Below, one piece after another: positions 1 to 8,456 of a stretch of 31,185 nucleotides of DNA (positions within the stretch are counted from its first letter, which is position 1; each line of letters begins with the position of its first letter). Source of the stretch: Deltaproteobacteria bacterium (GTDB lineage Bacteria; Desulfobacterota; Desulfarculia; Adiutricales; Adiutricaceae); the NCBI GenBank assembly GCA_031278795.1, contig JAITJT010000011.1:1-31185 (forward strand), in the 5' to 3' direction. Under the pieces are notes generated by a model, which saw only the letters and a program-made list of their open reading frames with translations, ran no database searches and was not told the origin of the DNA. A program made the position numbers and the translations under genes.

Positions 1-1
1 G

Positions 2-268
2 GATAGTATATTGGACAGTTTTGGAAATACATGTATCGTGACCCCGGGGTATAATTCATCGATTAGAAATTTGTTGCCTGGTGATAAGTCAGTAAGAATC
101 AAAAATGATATCAAAAAGAATACACTTATCAGCCTCAAACTTATTATAATGTCATATATGGCAAAAGAAGGAGAAGGAGATTGGGATGCGAAGATGGCTA
201 CAAAGCATGGGCATAACATGTTAAAAATACTCTTGGATATTTACAAGGATGATCCGCCCAGTGGATAA
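2..268 (+). CDS. C-terminal end of an unknown protein, cut by the window edge
   Basis: The frame is open from the left edge to a TAA stop, so this is probably the last ~88 codons of a gene that starts outside the window. A TTG at 11 could also start it, but no Shine-Dalgarno sequence is visible there. The end is mildly charged, with a run resembling MAKEGEGDWDAKMATKHG followed by an amphipathic segment. I recognise no family. Codon use is AT-rich, unlike the GC-rich gene that follows on the other strand. It could be a chance open frame. Confidence 0.3.
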   Translation, partial: DSILDSFGNTCIVTPGYNSSIRNLLPGDKSVRIKNDIKKNTLISLKLIIMSYMAKEGEGDWDAKMATKHGHNMLKILLDIYKDDPPSG

Positions 269-598
269 TCATTCGAAATGAAAATAACAAAAACAACAGT
301 CAGCTTTTGACAATACAAATTTATCATCATGCTGAATCATCCTCGATACTTGATTTTTAAAACGTTATGCTGTTTTTTTTTGTTTTGTTGTTAATATTTG
401 GCCAATATTATTATTTTTTAAAAAGAAATATCGCCAACACGCAAGAAAGCCAAGAGAAGCGCTGAAAAATAAATTGTTTGACCCTTTTTGCCTTCCATAG
501 CTCCCTTCCATAGCTCCCTTCCATAGCTAGCAAGCTATTACATACATTAACAATTTGTCACTAGCCTTGGCAATCTGTCACAGGAGTGGACACTGCAG
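269..598. other. AT-rich intergenic stretch
   Basis: No supported gene. It holds T-runs around 370-420 and the short tandem repeat at 491-528. No promoter is convincing. Confidence 0.5.
491..528. repeat. 13-bp tandem repeat, three copies
   Basis: The unit CCCTTCCATAGCT is repeated with a period of 13; the first copy lacks one C. It lies in a non-coding gap and has no visible role. Confidence 0.8.
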
Positions 599-600
599 AA

Positions 601-638
601 AAAAACCTTCCCATCCAGATTTGGACGGGAAGGTTTTT
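601..638 (-). terminator. Intrinsic terminator of the CooS-family gene
   Basis: In the minus-strand RNA, arm CCTTCCCGTCC pairs with GGATGGGAAGG through one G-U wobble, with a six-base loop and then a run of Us. It lies about 55 bases past the stop codon of the minus-strand gene. On the plus strand the wobble becomes an A/C mismatch but a T-run follows too, so it may act in both directions. Confidence 0.85.
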
Positions 639-692
639 GTTTTAGCAGAAGCGATTTAAATGATCGTGAGCTTAGGGCTAAAGGCTCTTATG

Positions 693-2804
693 CTAGCTTA
701 TGCCCAAGGATGCCCTCTTTTCAGATACCAGCTTGGATATCTGGGCCGCCTGGCTGATGGGTTCAGGGTCGTGGATGAAGGAGGCGCCGTAGAGCTCCTT
801 GAAGTTTTGATCGAGGTAGGTGACCACACCCGGGACTCCCTGGATGGGAAGGGTGAAGCCCAGGTACACCGAGAGGCCCGAGGCTACAAAGCAGAAGGCC
901 AGGGAGACGATCTGCTCCGTGGTCCAGCCGGGGATGGCGACGGCTGCCGGAAGCTCGGCCATTTCTTTTCCCAGGGCGCCTGTCTTGCTGAGCTCTGCTA
1001 AGAGCTTGAGGAGCCTGGAGTTATCCACGCAGGAGCCTAGGTGTATGACGGGTGGAAGGCCAGTTTCCTCGCAGAACTTGGCGAGCGCGCTACCAGCTTC
1101 GCTTTTGGCCTCGGGTTTGAGGAGGCCGGCCCTTCCCAGGGACATGGCCGCGCAGCCGGTGGAGAGGATTAGTATGTCGTCCTTGATGAGCGCCTTGGCC
1201 AGATCCACGTGTGGATCGTTTCCGCTGGGCCCTGGAAGGACTCTCACGTTGTTGCAGCCCAGGATGCCCACTACGCCCTTGATTCCGCCCTTTTTGATGG
1301 CGGAGGCCAGGGGGCCCACCGGGCCCTCTCCGTTGGCCTTGAGGATCTTACCTAGGGACTCGATCCCATAACCGGTCATGATCTTCTCGGAACCCTCCTG
1401 GATGGTGACCGTGCCCCGGTTGGGATAGTTGTCCGCGGCGGTCTTTAATATCTCCTTGGCCCTCTCCATGGCGTTCTTGTCGCTGCCCTTGAGGAAGGAG
1501 GTGTTTTTACCGGAGTTTATCTTGGCCTGGGGGAAGGTGGTAATGAGCTTGGTGTGGTAACACTCGCAGAGCTTACCTAGGGACTCCATGGCGCACTGGG
1601 CGTCTACCACCAGAACCTCCACGGCACCGCTCACAATGGCTAGCTCCTGCTGCAGATAGTCACCCGCCGCGGCTGCGCCGTGGCGCTCCTGGAGCTCATT
1701 GGCCGTGGAGCAGATGCCTGTTATACAGAAGCCCGCCGCGCCTTTGCCCTTGGCGTATTCAACCATCTCGGGAAGGGCCGCGGCCTCCACAATCTTTTCA
1801 GCCAGGAGGGGATAGTTTCCGTGGACAACCACGTTAACGGAGTCCTTGGACAGGGTGTTGAGGTTGATATCCGAGCTCTGGGGAACTGGCGGCCCGAAGA
1901 AGGCATCCTGGATGTCTGTGGAGATGGAAGACGATGCCCAGCCGTCGGCCAGGGCGCATCTCACTCCCTGGAAGAGCAGGTTGCGGTAGTCCTGATCCAC
2001 GCCCATGTGGGTGCGGTGCATGATCTCCACAGCCTCGCGGTTGATACCCCTTGGTTTAATGCCCAGCTTGGTCCAGCGGTCATAGGTGCCCTGGGGGGCG
2101 TCTTTGAGGTAGGAGAGCTCACCGGTTTGCCTCCCGAACTCTGAGAGGCACTTGGAGGCTACCTCCTTGGCGAGCTCGGTCGCGTCCTTGGCCTTGGAGG
2201 CGTCCATGCCCAACCTGGAGGCGATGTCCTTCAGCTTGTCCTCGGCCTTCAGGGGATAGTCGCTGGTCTCCCCATTGGCTGCATCCTGGAGGGTCTCCAC
2301 CAGGGTCAGCCCGTGGTCCGCGTGGGCTGAGGAACCCGCTGAGATCATCCGGATGAGGTTTCTGGCCACAATGGTCTCAGGGGTCGCGCCGCAGAGGCCT
2401 ATCCTCTTGTCGGGTTCACTCCCGTCCTTTATGCCCTTGGTGAGGGGCAACCTACAGGGCCCCTGGGAGCATATCTTGCAGCAGATGCCCTCCGTACCTA
2501 TGTTGCAGGGCTTCATCTTGAGGGCCCTGTCAAAAATTGTGGGCTGGCCTTTCTCTCTAGCCAAGGAGAGCATCTTGATGCTAACCGGGTCACCGGTTTC
2601 CGTGACCGCTTTCGGGGCCGCGGCCGGCTTGGCCGTGGCCTCGGCTGGCTTTTCTTGGCTCTTCAGCATTGTATCCAGGGCGCCCGTGGCCTTCTGGAGC
2701 TTGGCCTTGGCGTCCCTTAGGGCGGCCTCTAGTTTTTCCGTTTCCTGTTTGGCCTTTTCCGCTTCCTGCTTTAACTGTTCAATGGAAATCTTATCTTCGC
2801 TCAC
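693..2804 (-). CDS. cooS: CooS-family (anaerobic Ni-CO dehydrogenase-like) protein with altered C-cluster site
   Basis: 703 residues. The start is GTG at 2804, preceded by a perfect AGGAGG six bases upstream; the frame stays open further upstream but without a ribosome site. Residues 1-50 are a predicted coiled coil, 51-70 an Ala/Lys/Pro linker, and the CooS core begins near 72. Cluster D and B cysteines are present (C100, C108, C109, C112, C117, C138). Compared with CODH-II of Carboxydothermus hydrogenoformans, the cubane and Ni ligands C333, C446, C476 and C526 are kept as C404, C517, C551 and C592. Both ligands of the pendant iron are changed: H261 is N330 and C295 is S366. The acid/base K563 is Q631, and relay histidines H99 and H102 are T167 and E170. 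Family membership is certain. CO oxidation is doubtful; a redox role on other small molecules, as reported for the divergent CooS-V, is an inference. No cooC, cooF, hydrogenase or acetyl-CoA synthase gene is adjacent. Confidence 0.9.
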   Translation of the reverse strand: MSEDKISIEQLKQEAEKAKQETEKLEAALRDAKAKLQKATGALDTMLKSQEKPAEATAKPAAAPKAVTETGDPVSIKMLSLAREKGQPTIFDRALKMKPCNIGTEGICCKICSQGPCRLPLTKGIKDGSEPDKRIGLCGATPETIVARNLIRMISAGSSAHADHGLTLVETLQDAANGETSDYPLKAEDKLKDIASRLGMDASKAKDATELAKEVASKCLSEFGRQTGELSYLKDAPQGTYDRWTKLGIKPRGINREAVEIMHRTHMGVDQDYRNLLFQGVRCALADGWASSSISTDIQDAFFGPPVPQSSDINLNTLSKDSVNVVVHGNYPLLAEKIVEAAALPEMVEYAKGKGAAGFCITGICSTANELQERHGAAAAGDYLQQELAIVSGAVEVLVVDAQCAMESLGKLCECYHTKLITTFPQAKINSGKNTSFLKGSDKNAMERAKEILKTAADNYPNRGTVTIQEGSEKIMTGYGIESLGKILKANGEGPVGPLASAIKKGGIKGVVGILGCNNVRVLPGPSGNDPHVDLAKALIKDDILILSTGCAAMSLGRAGLLKPEAKSEAGSALAKFCEETGLPPVIHLGSCVDNSRLLKLLAELSKTGALGKEMAELPAAVAIPGWTTEQIVSLAFCFVASGLSVYLGFTLPIQGVPGVVTYLDQNFKELYGASFIHDPEPISQAAQISKLVSEKRASLGIS

Positions 2805-4061
2805 GAAAATCCTCCTATGATATATTCTCGGGAATGTGCAACTAACTTGAATGGACGCGAGGCATGCTGCTTTCCATTGCCTCACATCTAGATCTATTTA
2901 GTTGAGCATGGTCTGTTGATGGGAGATGTGCTTAGGTGGGAAGGGGAGCTTTGACCTAGAAAGGATTCAAGCTGCGGGCGCAACTTGAGCTCAAGCTATA
3001 CATAGCTCTGGCTGTCACGGCTACTTTCCGCCCTTATGAGAAAAGCGTTATGATTATAGCCGCGGAACCTGGAGCAATATATAAAGGCCTCGCTTTACCT
3101 AAGCTTAGCTAAGGTAAATTTCCCACAGGCACTTTTTTGGTAGGAGTGAATTGATCTTTCCAAAGTCATCTAGATTAGATATTTATGGAAAGTGTATAAG
3201 TCCTGACGAGTCAACAAACAAAATTAACACTTCTAGTGTAGAGATATCAAGGAAAATATTAGCCAGATAAAGTTTCTCCCCAAAATCCTTGAATAATTAG
3301 CAAAATCAAGGGTTTCCCGCTTTTTAGGGCTTTCTGGAAAAGTTTTTGAAGCTAGAATGACAAAAGTGACTGAATTTTAACGTACTTTAAGACAAAATTC
3401 TTAAAAAGCGAGAAACATTAGCGTTTTCAAGGGTGCGAGAGCGAAAGACCTTACAGGGTAGCTATAGAGAGAAAAAGTGGAGTTGTGTTATCAGAAACAA
3501 TTGCCATAAATAAAGCGCAAGTATTGATGAAATATAGCTTTCAGCGTGATTTGCTTCACAACTCCTATATCCATTTAAGATTAAAATTTAAATAAACGCT
3601 GAACCGGGTAAATATCTTCGTTTGAAAGATCCAATGAGAGCGCCTGGGGCTCACAAAAATTTTTCAGGTTATTATGGATAGGTGAAAGCTGAGGTGAGAG
3701 GTGAGAGGTGTGAGGAGAGAGGTGAAAGGTGAGAGGTGAGAGGTGAAGGGTGAAAAGTGAAAAGAGATAGGTCTTTAAAAGGTTTGTGACTAAAAATGAC
3801 TTATGCCTGTCAGCAAGTTTCTTAGTAACTCTGAAAGCAGCTATGTGTATTAGGTATTTCCTGAAAGTTGAACGTGCAAGATGGGTATACTTAGGCTCTA
3901 GAATTAAAACCATCACAATCGTTAAGTTGCATAAGGTCTCTTTGAGATGAGGATCTCAGGTTTAGGAAAAAATAAACAGGCGCTAGCGCTTAGTCTCCGC
4001 GGGAAAGATATCTAAAAAATATTTTAAAATTATCCCAAAAAAGATCAAAATAATTATGCAC
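2805..4061. other. Long AT-rich gap between the CooS-family and terD regions
   Basis: About 1.25 kb with no supported gene. It contains the leader and promoter region of the CooS-family gene (AGGAGG at its edge) and a purine-rich tandem repeat. An open frame at 3581-3916 on the minus strand is mainly a translation of that repeat. No clear RNA gene is seen. Confidence 0.55.
3691..3765. repeat. Purine-rich degenerate tandem repeat
   Basis: Repeated GAGAGGTGA/GAAAGGTGA-like words with a period of about 7 to 9 and several interruptions. It is non-coding. Such tracts change length easily by slippage. Confidence 0.75.
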
Positions 4062-4100
4062 AAAAAAAAGAACCGCGCATCTTTCAGGTGAATGCGCGGT
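4062..4100 (-). terminator. Intrinsic terminator downstream of terD
   Basis: In the minus-strand RNA, arm ACCGCGCAT pairs perfectly with ATGCGCGGT across an 11-base loop and is followed by TTCTTTTTTTTG. It lies about 200 bases after the terD stop codon, in the direction of terD transcription. Confidence 0.85.
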
Positions 4101-4297
4101 CCTTGAAAGGACTTGGCGTAAGGGCGCAAGTTGAGCCTTGCCCACTGGCGCTTCTAGAGTTTCATCGCCTTGAAACTCTTTAGCCACATGGTTATCTTCA
4201 CTTGGGAAAGAGTGGAGAGTTATCCAGGCCGTGGAACAAAGCTTGTCCACAGCTCTTCTTCCCGCCATCAAAGCCGCGGGGAATATCCGGAAAAAAG

Positions 4298-4873
4298 TTA
4301 AACGTTTATCCCGAAGTTACGGCAGAGGGCGGCCAGACCGCCCGCGAAGCCCTGGCCCACGGCCTTGAACTTCCAGTCGGAACCTTGGCGGTAGACCTCG
4401 CCGAATATCATGGCGGTCTCGGTTCCCATGTCCTCGGTTAGATCGAAGCGAGCTATCTCCTTGCCATTGTCCACGTTGACTATCCTTATGAAGGCGTTGG
4501 ACACCTGGCCGAAATTCTGCTTTCTTGTTTCAGCATCGTGTATGGTCACCGTGAGAACTATGGTCTGGACCTCCGGGGGTATCTTCTGCAGGTGCACCTG
4601 GATGGACTCGTCGTCACCTTCCCCCTCCCCTGTGCGGTTGTCGCCCGTGTGCTGGACGGAGCCGTCGGACGATTTGAGGTTGTTGTAAAAAATGAAATCT
4701 CCGGAGGATCTTACTTTTCTGGCCTCGGTAAGGAGAAAGGCCGAAGCATCGAGGTCAAAGTCCTCACCTGGGGTTTCCCTGACATCCCAGCCCATGCCCA
4801 CGAGGATAACCGAGAGGCCCGGGGCTTCTTTAACCAGCGATACGTTTCCGCCTTTGACTAATGATACTGCCAT
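4298..4873 (-). CDS. terD: TerD-family stress protein
   Basis: 191 residues from the ATG at 4873, which gives the usual TerD beginning [17 protein letters not shown] lies eight bases upstream. A GTG three codons earlier is also open. Family signatures are clear: the acidic DFDLDAS calcium-binding segment, [34 protein letters not shown] and the closing [11 protein letters not shown]...WKF region. TerD proteins are cytoplasmic calcium-binding beta-sandwich proteins linked to resistance to tellurite, phage, colicins and other envelope stress. The partner genes terZ, terA, terB, terC, terE and terF are not in the window, so this is a lone copy and its role cannot be deduced from its neighbours. 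Confidence 0.93.
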   Translation of the reverse strand: MAVSLVKGGNVSLVKEAPGLSVILVGMGWDVRETPGEDFDLDASAFLLTEARKVRSSGDFIFYNNLKSSDGSVQHTGDNRTGEGEGDDESIQVHLQKIPPEVQTIVLTVTIHDAETRKQNFGQVSNAFIRIVNVDNGKEIARFDLTEDMGTETAMIFGEVYRQGSDWKFKAVGQGFAGGLAALCRNFGINV

Positions 4874-5775
4874 ATTTTCCACTCCAGTCAGGTTAAATTT
4901 TTTTTGTAGAATTAGAACTTTGAAGATTTGTCCGGCGCAAATAGGTGGACTTCCTAAAACGAATTGAGCTTATCATTTTATGCTGAAACCCTTGTGAAGT
5001 TCAAGAAAAAATTCAGCTGCATTTTAGTTTTAAAATATTTTGGGGCGGGGCTTTTGCTCATAAGGGCGCCCATCATTAAAAAACCCACCCTCAGGCTCAA
5101 GCTGGCCCCTGGCTTGAGCTGGCCTTTTCATATGGAAGGAAAGGGCTCTAGTCGAGTTTTTGATAACAGAGTGGTTTTTTTTAAGAGCTGATTTTAAAAC
5201 CTTAACAATACATACTTATGTATAGTTACTAATATTTATATATAAATATTGTATCCAGGATTGCCCTCTTAATCTTTAGCTTTTCCCTCTCTTTCCCAAG
5301 ATTATCCCCCGCCATATCTGAATTTTCCTCTCCTAGCTACACTGGCCTTCTTCTTGAAGGGCAAATACTGAGGCGTGAACTTTAGAGCCCTTACAGAGAG
5401 CCCTTGCTCAGAGCCTTTACAGGACCCAACATGGGTCAGCTGGTTATATAGGGGAGGCCTCTCTGGGGCCAAAGGGAGAGGTTTTTACTTAAAAGATAAG
5501 TTATGACTAATTTTTATTGTTGTTTTTCGGCTCATAAAAGTTTAAATTCTCTCTGACAACTGTCTGAAATCCCGCCTGACAAGTCCTAAATGGGTATTCC
5601 CATCTTTTCTGTTGCGGTCAACGACCTCTAAAACACAATATGTAGGACTCAACGGCCCCTATGTGAAGCATCCAAACTTTCATGGGGCATGTCTTATTTT
5701 AAGGGAAAAGGCAGCTAAGAACCAAAAGCTACCCCGGAGCTTAAATTTTATCCAAAAATTCCAAGGAGACATAAA
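4874..5775. other. Divergent intergenic region between terD and the symporter gene
   Basis: About 0.9 kb with no supported gene. It must carry the terD promoter (minus) and that of the hydroxyacid operon (plus). An inverted repeat with arms GCTCAAGC at 5095-5102 and GCTTGAGC at 5112-5119 is visible. Open frames here lack ribosome sites and family resemblance. Confidence 0.5.
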
Positions 5776-7275
5776 GTGCGGGCCCAGCTGACTATTTTGA
5801 TCGCCTACGTGGTGATCCTCCTCGCCATTTCCTGGTGGTCAACCATATTACTCAAAAGAGGCACCACCAATCGTACCTTGAACTACCTCTTGGCAGGTAG
5901 GCACCTGCCAACCATCCTGGTCGTCGTCATGCTGGTGGGGCTGGCGGTGGGCGGCGCCTCCACTGTGGGCGTGGCCGAAAAGGCTTACACCGCCGGTTTT
6001 TCCGCCGGTTGGTACAACGCGGCCTGGGGTCTGGGCGGCATCTTTGTGGGCATATTCGTGGCCAAGCATTTTCGGCGCATGACGGTTAAGACCATCCCTC
6101 AGATCATGGGACAGATGTTCGGGCCCTACACCCGCTTCATCAGCGTCGTCTGCCAGCTCTTGGTGATGATTACCATCACGGCCCTCCAGTACGTGGCGGG
6201 CGGGGCCATCCTCACGGCGCTTTTACCGGAGGTCTTTTCCCTTAAGACCGGAATGCTCGCCTCCTGCGGCATATTCATCTTCATAACCCTTTTCGGGGGC
6301 TACTGGGCGAGCGGGCTCACCAATCTCTTCAACGTGGTCATGATCTACGTGGGCATAGTGGTGGCCTTGATCTTTAGCCTCAAGGGTTTCGGGGGATTCA
6401 ACTCGCTGGTGAGCCAGCTTCCCGCGGATCAAAACTGGTTCCACCTGGTGGAGGGCCTGGGCCTCTCGGTGGTGGTGGGCTACGTCTGCGTCATGATCAC
6501 CATGGCTACAACCACCCAGGCGGTGTCCCAGATATGCTTCGCGGCCAAGGACGAGAAAAAGGCTAGAAACGGCTTTATCATAGGCGGCATTCTCATACTT
6601 CCGGCGGGCTTCCTCTGCGCCTTCTTTGGCATCATGGCCGCTGTTAAGTTTCCGGAGCTAGCGGCTAGCAACCAGGCGTCTTTGGCCCTTCCCAACCTCG
6701 TGACCGGGCTCTCCCCGGTGGTGGGTGGGCTGTTTCTGGCGTCCCTGTGGGCGGCCGACATCTCCACCGCCGTGGGGCTACTCATGGGCTGCTCCACCTT
6801 GGTCTTGGAGGACGTGGTGAAGCGAATCTACCGCAAACCCTTGACCGGATCCAGGGAGATGCTAACTTCAAGGCTGGTGGTTCTTTTTGTGAGCCTCTTG
6901 GCCTTCGCCTTGGCCCTAACGGCCAAGGGCATCTTGAACACCATCACCACGGCCCTGGCCTTGACCACCTCCTTTACCTTCATAGTCCTGGCTGGCATCT
7001 ACTTCCCCAAGATCCTCAAGAGGGCCGCGGGTTTCTGGATTGTCCTCACCTCCTTGGTACTGTGGCTGCTCTGGACCTTCTTCCCGTCCCTGCGCGTGCT
7101 TCCGCACCTCATCTACGCCGAGTGGCTGGTCTGCGGACTGGTGCTTATTGGCTTTGGGTTATTCGCGACCGAGCCGGCCGGTGACATCTTCGCCAAAACC
7201 AAGGAGCAGGAAGAGGAGATCGCCGCCGAGAGGGCCATCCTTCCCACAACCGAGCCCAAGCCGCAATCACTCTAA
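5776..7275 (+). CDS. Sodium:solute symporter (SSS/SLC5 family)
   Basis: 499 residues. The start is GTG with AAGGAG nine bases upstream. About thirteen hydrophobic segments fill residues 5-460, and a charged tail (KEQEEEIAAERA) ends the protein in the cytoplasm. The family pattern is recognisable: the unwound first helix region LVGLAVGGASTVGVAEKAY, and SLWAADISTAVGLLMGCS in the region that forms the Na2 site. It should move an organic solute inward with sodium. The following dehydrogenase and LarA-family genes suggest the substrate is a small 2-hydroxy- or 2-oxoacid; the sequence alone does not name it. Confidence 0.88.
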   Translation: MRAQLTILIAYVVILLAISWWSTILLKRGTTNRTLNYLLAGRHLPTILVVVMLVGLAVGGASTVGVAEKAYTAGFSAGWYNAAWGLGGIFVGIFVAKHFRRMTVKTIPQIMGQMFGPYTRFISVVCQLLVMITITALQYVAGGAILTALLPEVFSLKTGMLASCGIFIFITLFGGYWASGLTNLFNVVMIYVGIVVALIFSLKGFGGFNSLVSQLPADQNWFHLVEGLGLSVVVGYVCVMITMATTTQAVSQICFAAKDEKKARNGFIIGGILILPAGFLCAFFGIMAAVKFPELAASNQASLALPNLVTGLSPVVGGLFLASLWAADISTAVGLLMGCSTLVLEDVVKRIYRKPLTGSREMLTSRLVVLFVSLLAFALALTAKGILNTITTALALTTSFTFIVLAGIYFPKILKRAAGFWIVLTSLVLWLLWTFFPSLRVLPHLIYAEWLVCGLVLIGFGLFATEPAGDIFAKTKEQEEEIAAERAILPTTEPKPQSL

Positions 7276-7288
7276 AGGCTTGATATTC

Positions 7289-7318
7289 ATAGCCTTTCCC
7301 TGTAAAGGGAAAGGCTAT
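7289..7318 (+). terminator. Perfect 13-bp hairpin between symporter and dehydrogenase genes
   Basis: Arms ATAGCCTTTCCCT and AGGGAAAGGCTAT enclose the loop GTAA, and TTCCTTATG follows. There is no long T-run, so it is more likely a partial terminator or an mRNA-processing/stability element that lowers expression of the two enzyme genes relative to the transporter. Confidence 0.55.
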
Positions 7319-7367
7319 TCCTTATGTCACAATGACAAAAAGATTAATGATTTTCCGGTGTTAATTC

Positions 7368-8456
7368 ATGACTGAAAAACTTGACTTTAATGAGCTCACT
7401 AAGCTCACCGCATCCATATTAGAGAAGGGCTACGGCTACTCAGAAGACGAGGCCAATATCACGGCGACGGTTTTGGTGGAGGCGGACGCCCGGGCCATCG
7501 CCTCCCACGGCGTATCCCGTCTGGCCTTCTACCGCCAAAACATAGAGCAGGGCCACGCCCACCCGGGGAGAACCCCGGAGGTGGTTCACGAGACTCCCTC
7601 CTCTTTCGTGGTTAACGGTAACGGGGGAGTGGGCTGCTACATAGCTGATTTCACGGTGAAAAAGACCATAGAGAAGGCCAAGACGCAAGGTGTTTGCTTC
7701 TCCAGCGTGCGCAACTCCAACCACTACGGCATCGCCGGCTACTGGGCGGAGCTAATCGCCAAAGAGCAGATGATAGGCATGGCCTTCACCAACACCTACA
7801 TAGCCGGGGTGCCAACCTTTGGAAACTTAAGGATCCTGGGCACCAATCCCATCGCCGTGGCTATCCCCCAAGGGGATGATGGGCTCTTTCTTCTGGACAT
7901 GGCCACCACCACCGTCACCCACGGTAAGGTGGAGCTCTATGACCGTAGGAAAAGACCCATGCCCCACGGCTGGGTGGTGGACGAGTTGGGCAAGGTGGTA
8001 ACCGACGCCACGGCCTTCGAGAAGACCTTCTACGAGAGTAACTTGGGCGGTCACCTCTACCTGGGCGGGGAGGGCGAGGAGTCCGGAGGCCACAAGGGCT
8101 ACGGGCTAGCCCTTCTGGTGGAGCTTCTCTGCTCCGGGCTCTCAATGGGCGCCAGCAGCATGCTTACCTACCCCAAGGGGGGGAACGGGGAGCTAACCCA
8201 CTTCTTCTCGGCCCAGCGTCTGGATCTCTTTGGAGACCCCAAGGAGCTTATGGCCCATATGGGAAAGATTCTGGACTCCATCAGGGAAAGCGGCAAGGCC
8301 GAGGGCTACGAGCGCATCTACATCCACGGCGAAAAGGAAGCCGAGGCGAGAAAAGAGGCCATGGAGCACGGGGTCTTTCTAGATGAGGCCACCAAAAAAT
8401 ACCTTCTGGATCTAGCCAATAAGTACGGGGTGGAAAGCATCAAGGGCCTGGGATGA
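7368..8456 (+). CDS. LDH2-family (malate/L-lactate/sulfolactate type) NAD(P)-dependent 2-hydroxyacid dehydrogenase
   Basis: 362 residues, the normal length for the LDH2/YlbC/AllD/ComC fold, which is unrelated to Rossmann-type lactate dehydrogenases. Landmarks are SHGVSRLAFY near residues 45-54, the active-site region SVRNSNHYGIAGYWAE (about 108-123) with its conserved histidine, LGTNPIAVAIPQ (about 157-168), and GGHKGYGLALLVELL near 242-256. It interconverts a 2-hydroxyacid and a 2-oxoacid with NAD(P)H in the cytoplasm. The ATG has only a weak ribosome site. Its stop overlaps the next start as ATGA, so it is translationally coupled to the LarA-family gene. Substrate could be lactate, malate, sulfolactate or a related acid. 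Confidence 0.9.
   Translation: MTEKLDFNELTKLTASILEKGYGYSEDEANITATVLVEADARAIASHGVSRLAFYRQNIEQGHAHPGRTPEVVHETPSSFVVNGNGGVGCYIADFTVKKTIEKAKTQGVCFSSVRNSNHYGIAGYWAELIAKEQMIGMAFTNTYIAGVPTFGNLRILGTNPIAVAIPQGDDGLFLLDMATTTVTHGKVELYDRRKRPMPHGWVVDELGKVVTDATAFEKTFYESNLGGHLYLGGEGEESGGHKGYGLALLVELLCSGLSMGASSMLTYPKGGNGELTHFFSAQRLDLFGDPKELMAHMGKILDSIRESGKAEGYERIYIHGEKEAEARKEAMEHGVFLDEATKKYLLDLANKYGVESIKGLG

Noticed and set aside
491..528. CRISPR-like repeats (here and in the other tandem repeats)
   Set aside because: Units are 10-13 bases with no unique spacers and no cas genes.
693..2804. Ordinary CO dehydrogenase with a carbonyl pathway
   Set aside because: Pendant-iron ligands and the catalytic lysine are replaced and no cooC, cooF, hydrogenase or acs genes are adjacent.
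3581..3916. Minus-strand open frame of 111 codons with a His/Ser/Leu-rich repeat
   Set aside because: Most of it translates the purine-rich tandem repeat; no ribosome site and no family resemblance.
3990..4271. Minus-strand open frame after terD
   Set aside because: It runs across the terD terminator hairpin and has no start signal.
4298..4873. Complete tellurite-resistance operon
   Set aside because: Only terD is present; the neighbouring DNA is non-coding on both sides.
4964..5191. Plus-strand open frame of 75 codons
   Set aside because: TTG start without ribosome site, low-complexity sequence, lies in the divergent promoter region.
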